Shown: piece by piece, positions 5,257 to 5,327 of the stretch
Position numbering within the stretch: position 1 is the stretch's first letter
Layout of the letters: each line of letters opens with the position of its first letter
NCBI GenBank assembly: GCA_030614305.1
Contig: JAUWKH010000138.1
Coordinates: 1 to 5,327 of the forward strand
DNA length: 5,327 nt
From: Bacteroidota bacterium
GTDB lineage: Bacteria > Bacteroidota > Bacteroidia > Bacteroidales > JADFUO01
Direction of reading: 5' to 3'
Notes under the pieces: generated by a model
What the model saw: the letters and a program-made list of their open reading frames with translations, nothing else
The model's database searches: none
Told to the model about the DNA's origin: nothing
Program-made: the position numbers and the translations under genes

Positions 5257-5317
5257 GTCTCCTGTCTCCTGTCAACGAACTGCCGCCTGCTGACTGTGGA
5301 CTGCCAACGACTGAAAG
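5248..5317. repeat. second degenerate heptanucleotide array (ctgtctc / ccaactg-like units)
   Basis: Ten 7-base units can be read in one register: cagtctt, ccgtctc, ctgtctc, ctgtcaa, cgaactg, ccgcctg, ctgactg, tggactg, ccaacga, ctgaaag. The unit drifts gradually from ctgtctc to a form ending in actg. gtctcct is repeated exactly at 5257-5263 and 5264-5270. The unit differs from that of the array at 5062-5141, but the 7-base period is the same. The array reaches almost to the window edge and may continue. Confidence 0.6.
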
Positions 5318-5327
5318 GAGTATGGAC

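Larger units (their letters stand above)
4908..5327. other. intergenic, repeat-rich tail of the window (420 bp)
   Basis: No convincing gene is present. The stretch holds the post-galM hairpin, two degenerate 7-bp-period arrays and an 18-bp palindrome, each listed separately. Bases 5148-5219 are plain AT-rich sequence in which I see nothing definable. At the right edge an aaaggag precedes an ATG at 5322 by a single base. That is too close for a normal ribosome site, so a gene starting there is not claimed. Confidence 0.6.

Noticed and set aside
5062..5317. CRISPR array
   Set aside because: The units are 7-8 bp, contiguous and degenerate, with no regular spacers and no cas genes nearby.
5314..5327. 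aaaggag followed by ATG GAC as the start of a gene at the right edge
   Set aside because: The spacing between the putative ribosome site and the ATG is one base, and only two codons are visible, so a gene cannot be supported.

Overview
The window is AT-rich, has no strong Shine-Dalgarno sites, and carries lipoprotein signal peptides ending in Cys followed by charged residues (SSCKKKDD, INNCDND). It also has candidate -7 boxes of the TAnnTTTG type. Together with the protein families present, this points to a member of the Bacteroidota, probably an environmental Bacteroidales/Marinilabiliales-like lineage; the exact taxon cannot be read from the sequence.

Layout. (1) Bases 1-69, minus strand: the first 23 codons of a gene that runs off the left edge and encodes an N-terminal signal peptide or membrane anchor. 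(2) Bases 70-442: a divergent intergenic region with two long inverted-repeat elements (175-263 and 315-418), each side having a candidate Bacteroidota -7 box. (3) Bases 443-1912, plus: a conserved lipoprotein of unknown function with an Ig-like N-terminal part and a right-handed parallel beta-helix. (4) Bases 1918-3540, minus: a sodium/sugar symporter very similar to Vibrio SglT (vSGLT). It converges tail-to-tail on the lipoprotein gene with only 5 bp between the stop codons. (5) Bases 3541-3755: a divergent spacer with a strong hairpin. (6) Bases 3756-4907, plus: a lipoprotein-type galactose mutarotase (GalM). (7) Bases 4908-5327: no convincing gene. It holds a strong hairpin after galM, an 11-unit degenerate 7-8 bp repeat array, an 18-bp perfect palindrome bracketed by 10-bp direct repeats, and a second, different heptad array that runs almost to the right edge.

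How the genes fit together. The symporter and the mutarotase are divergently transcribed from a shared 215-bp spacer and form a plausible sugar-uptake pair. The exported GalM would interconvert the anomers of galactose or glucose outside the inner membrane, and the Na+-coupled symporter would import the sugar. No galK, galT or regulator is in view. The beta-helix lipoprotein has no evident link to sugar uptake.

No new multi-gene system is visible. The most unusual content is non-coding: every spacer except the 5-bp convergent one contains a different long palindromic element, and the right end is built of degenerate heptanucleotide arrays.
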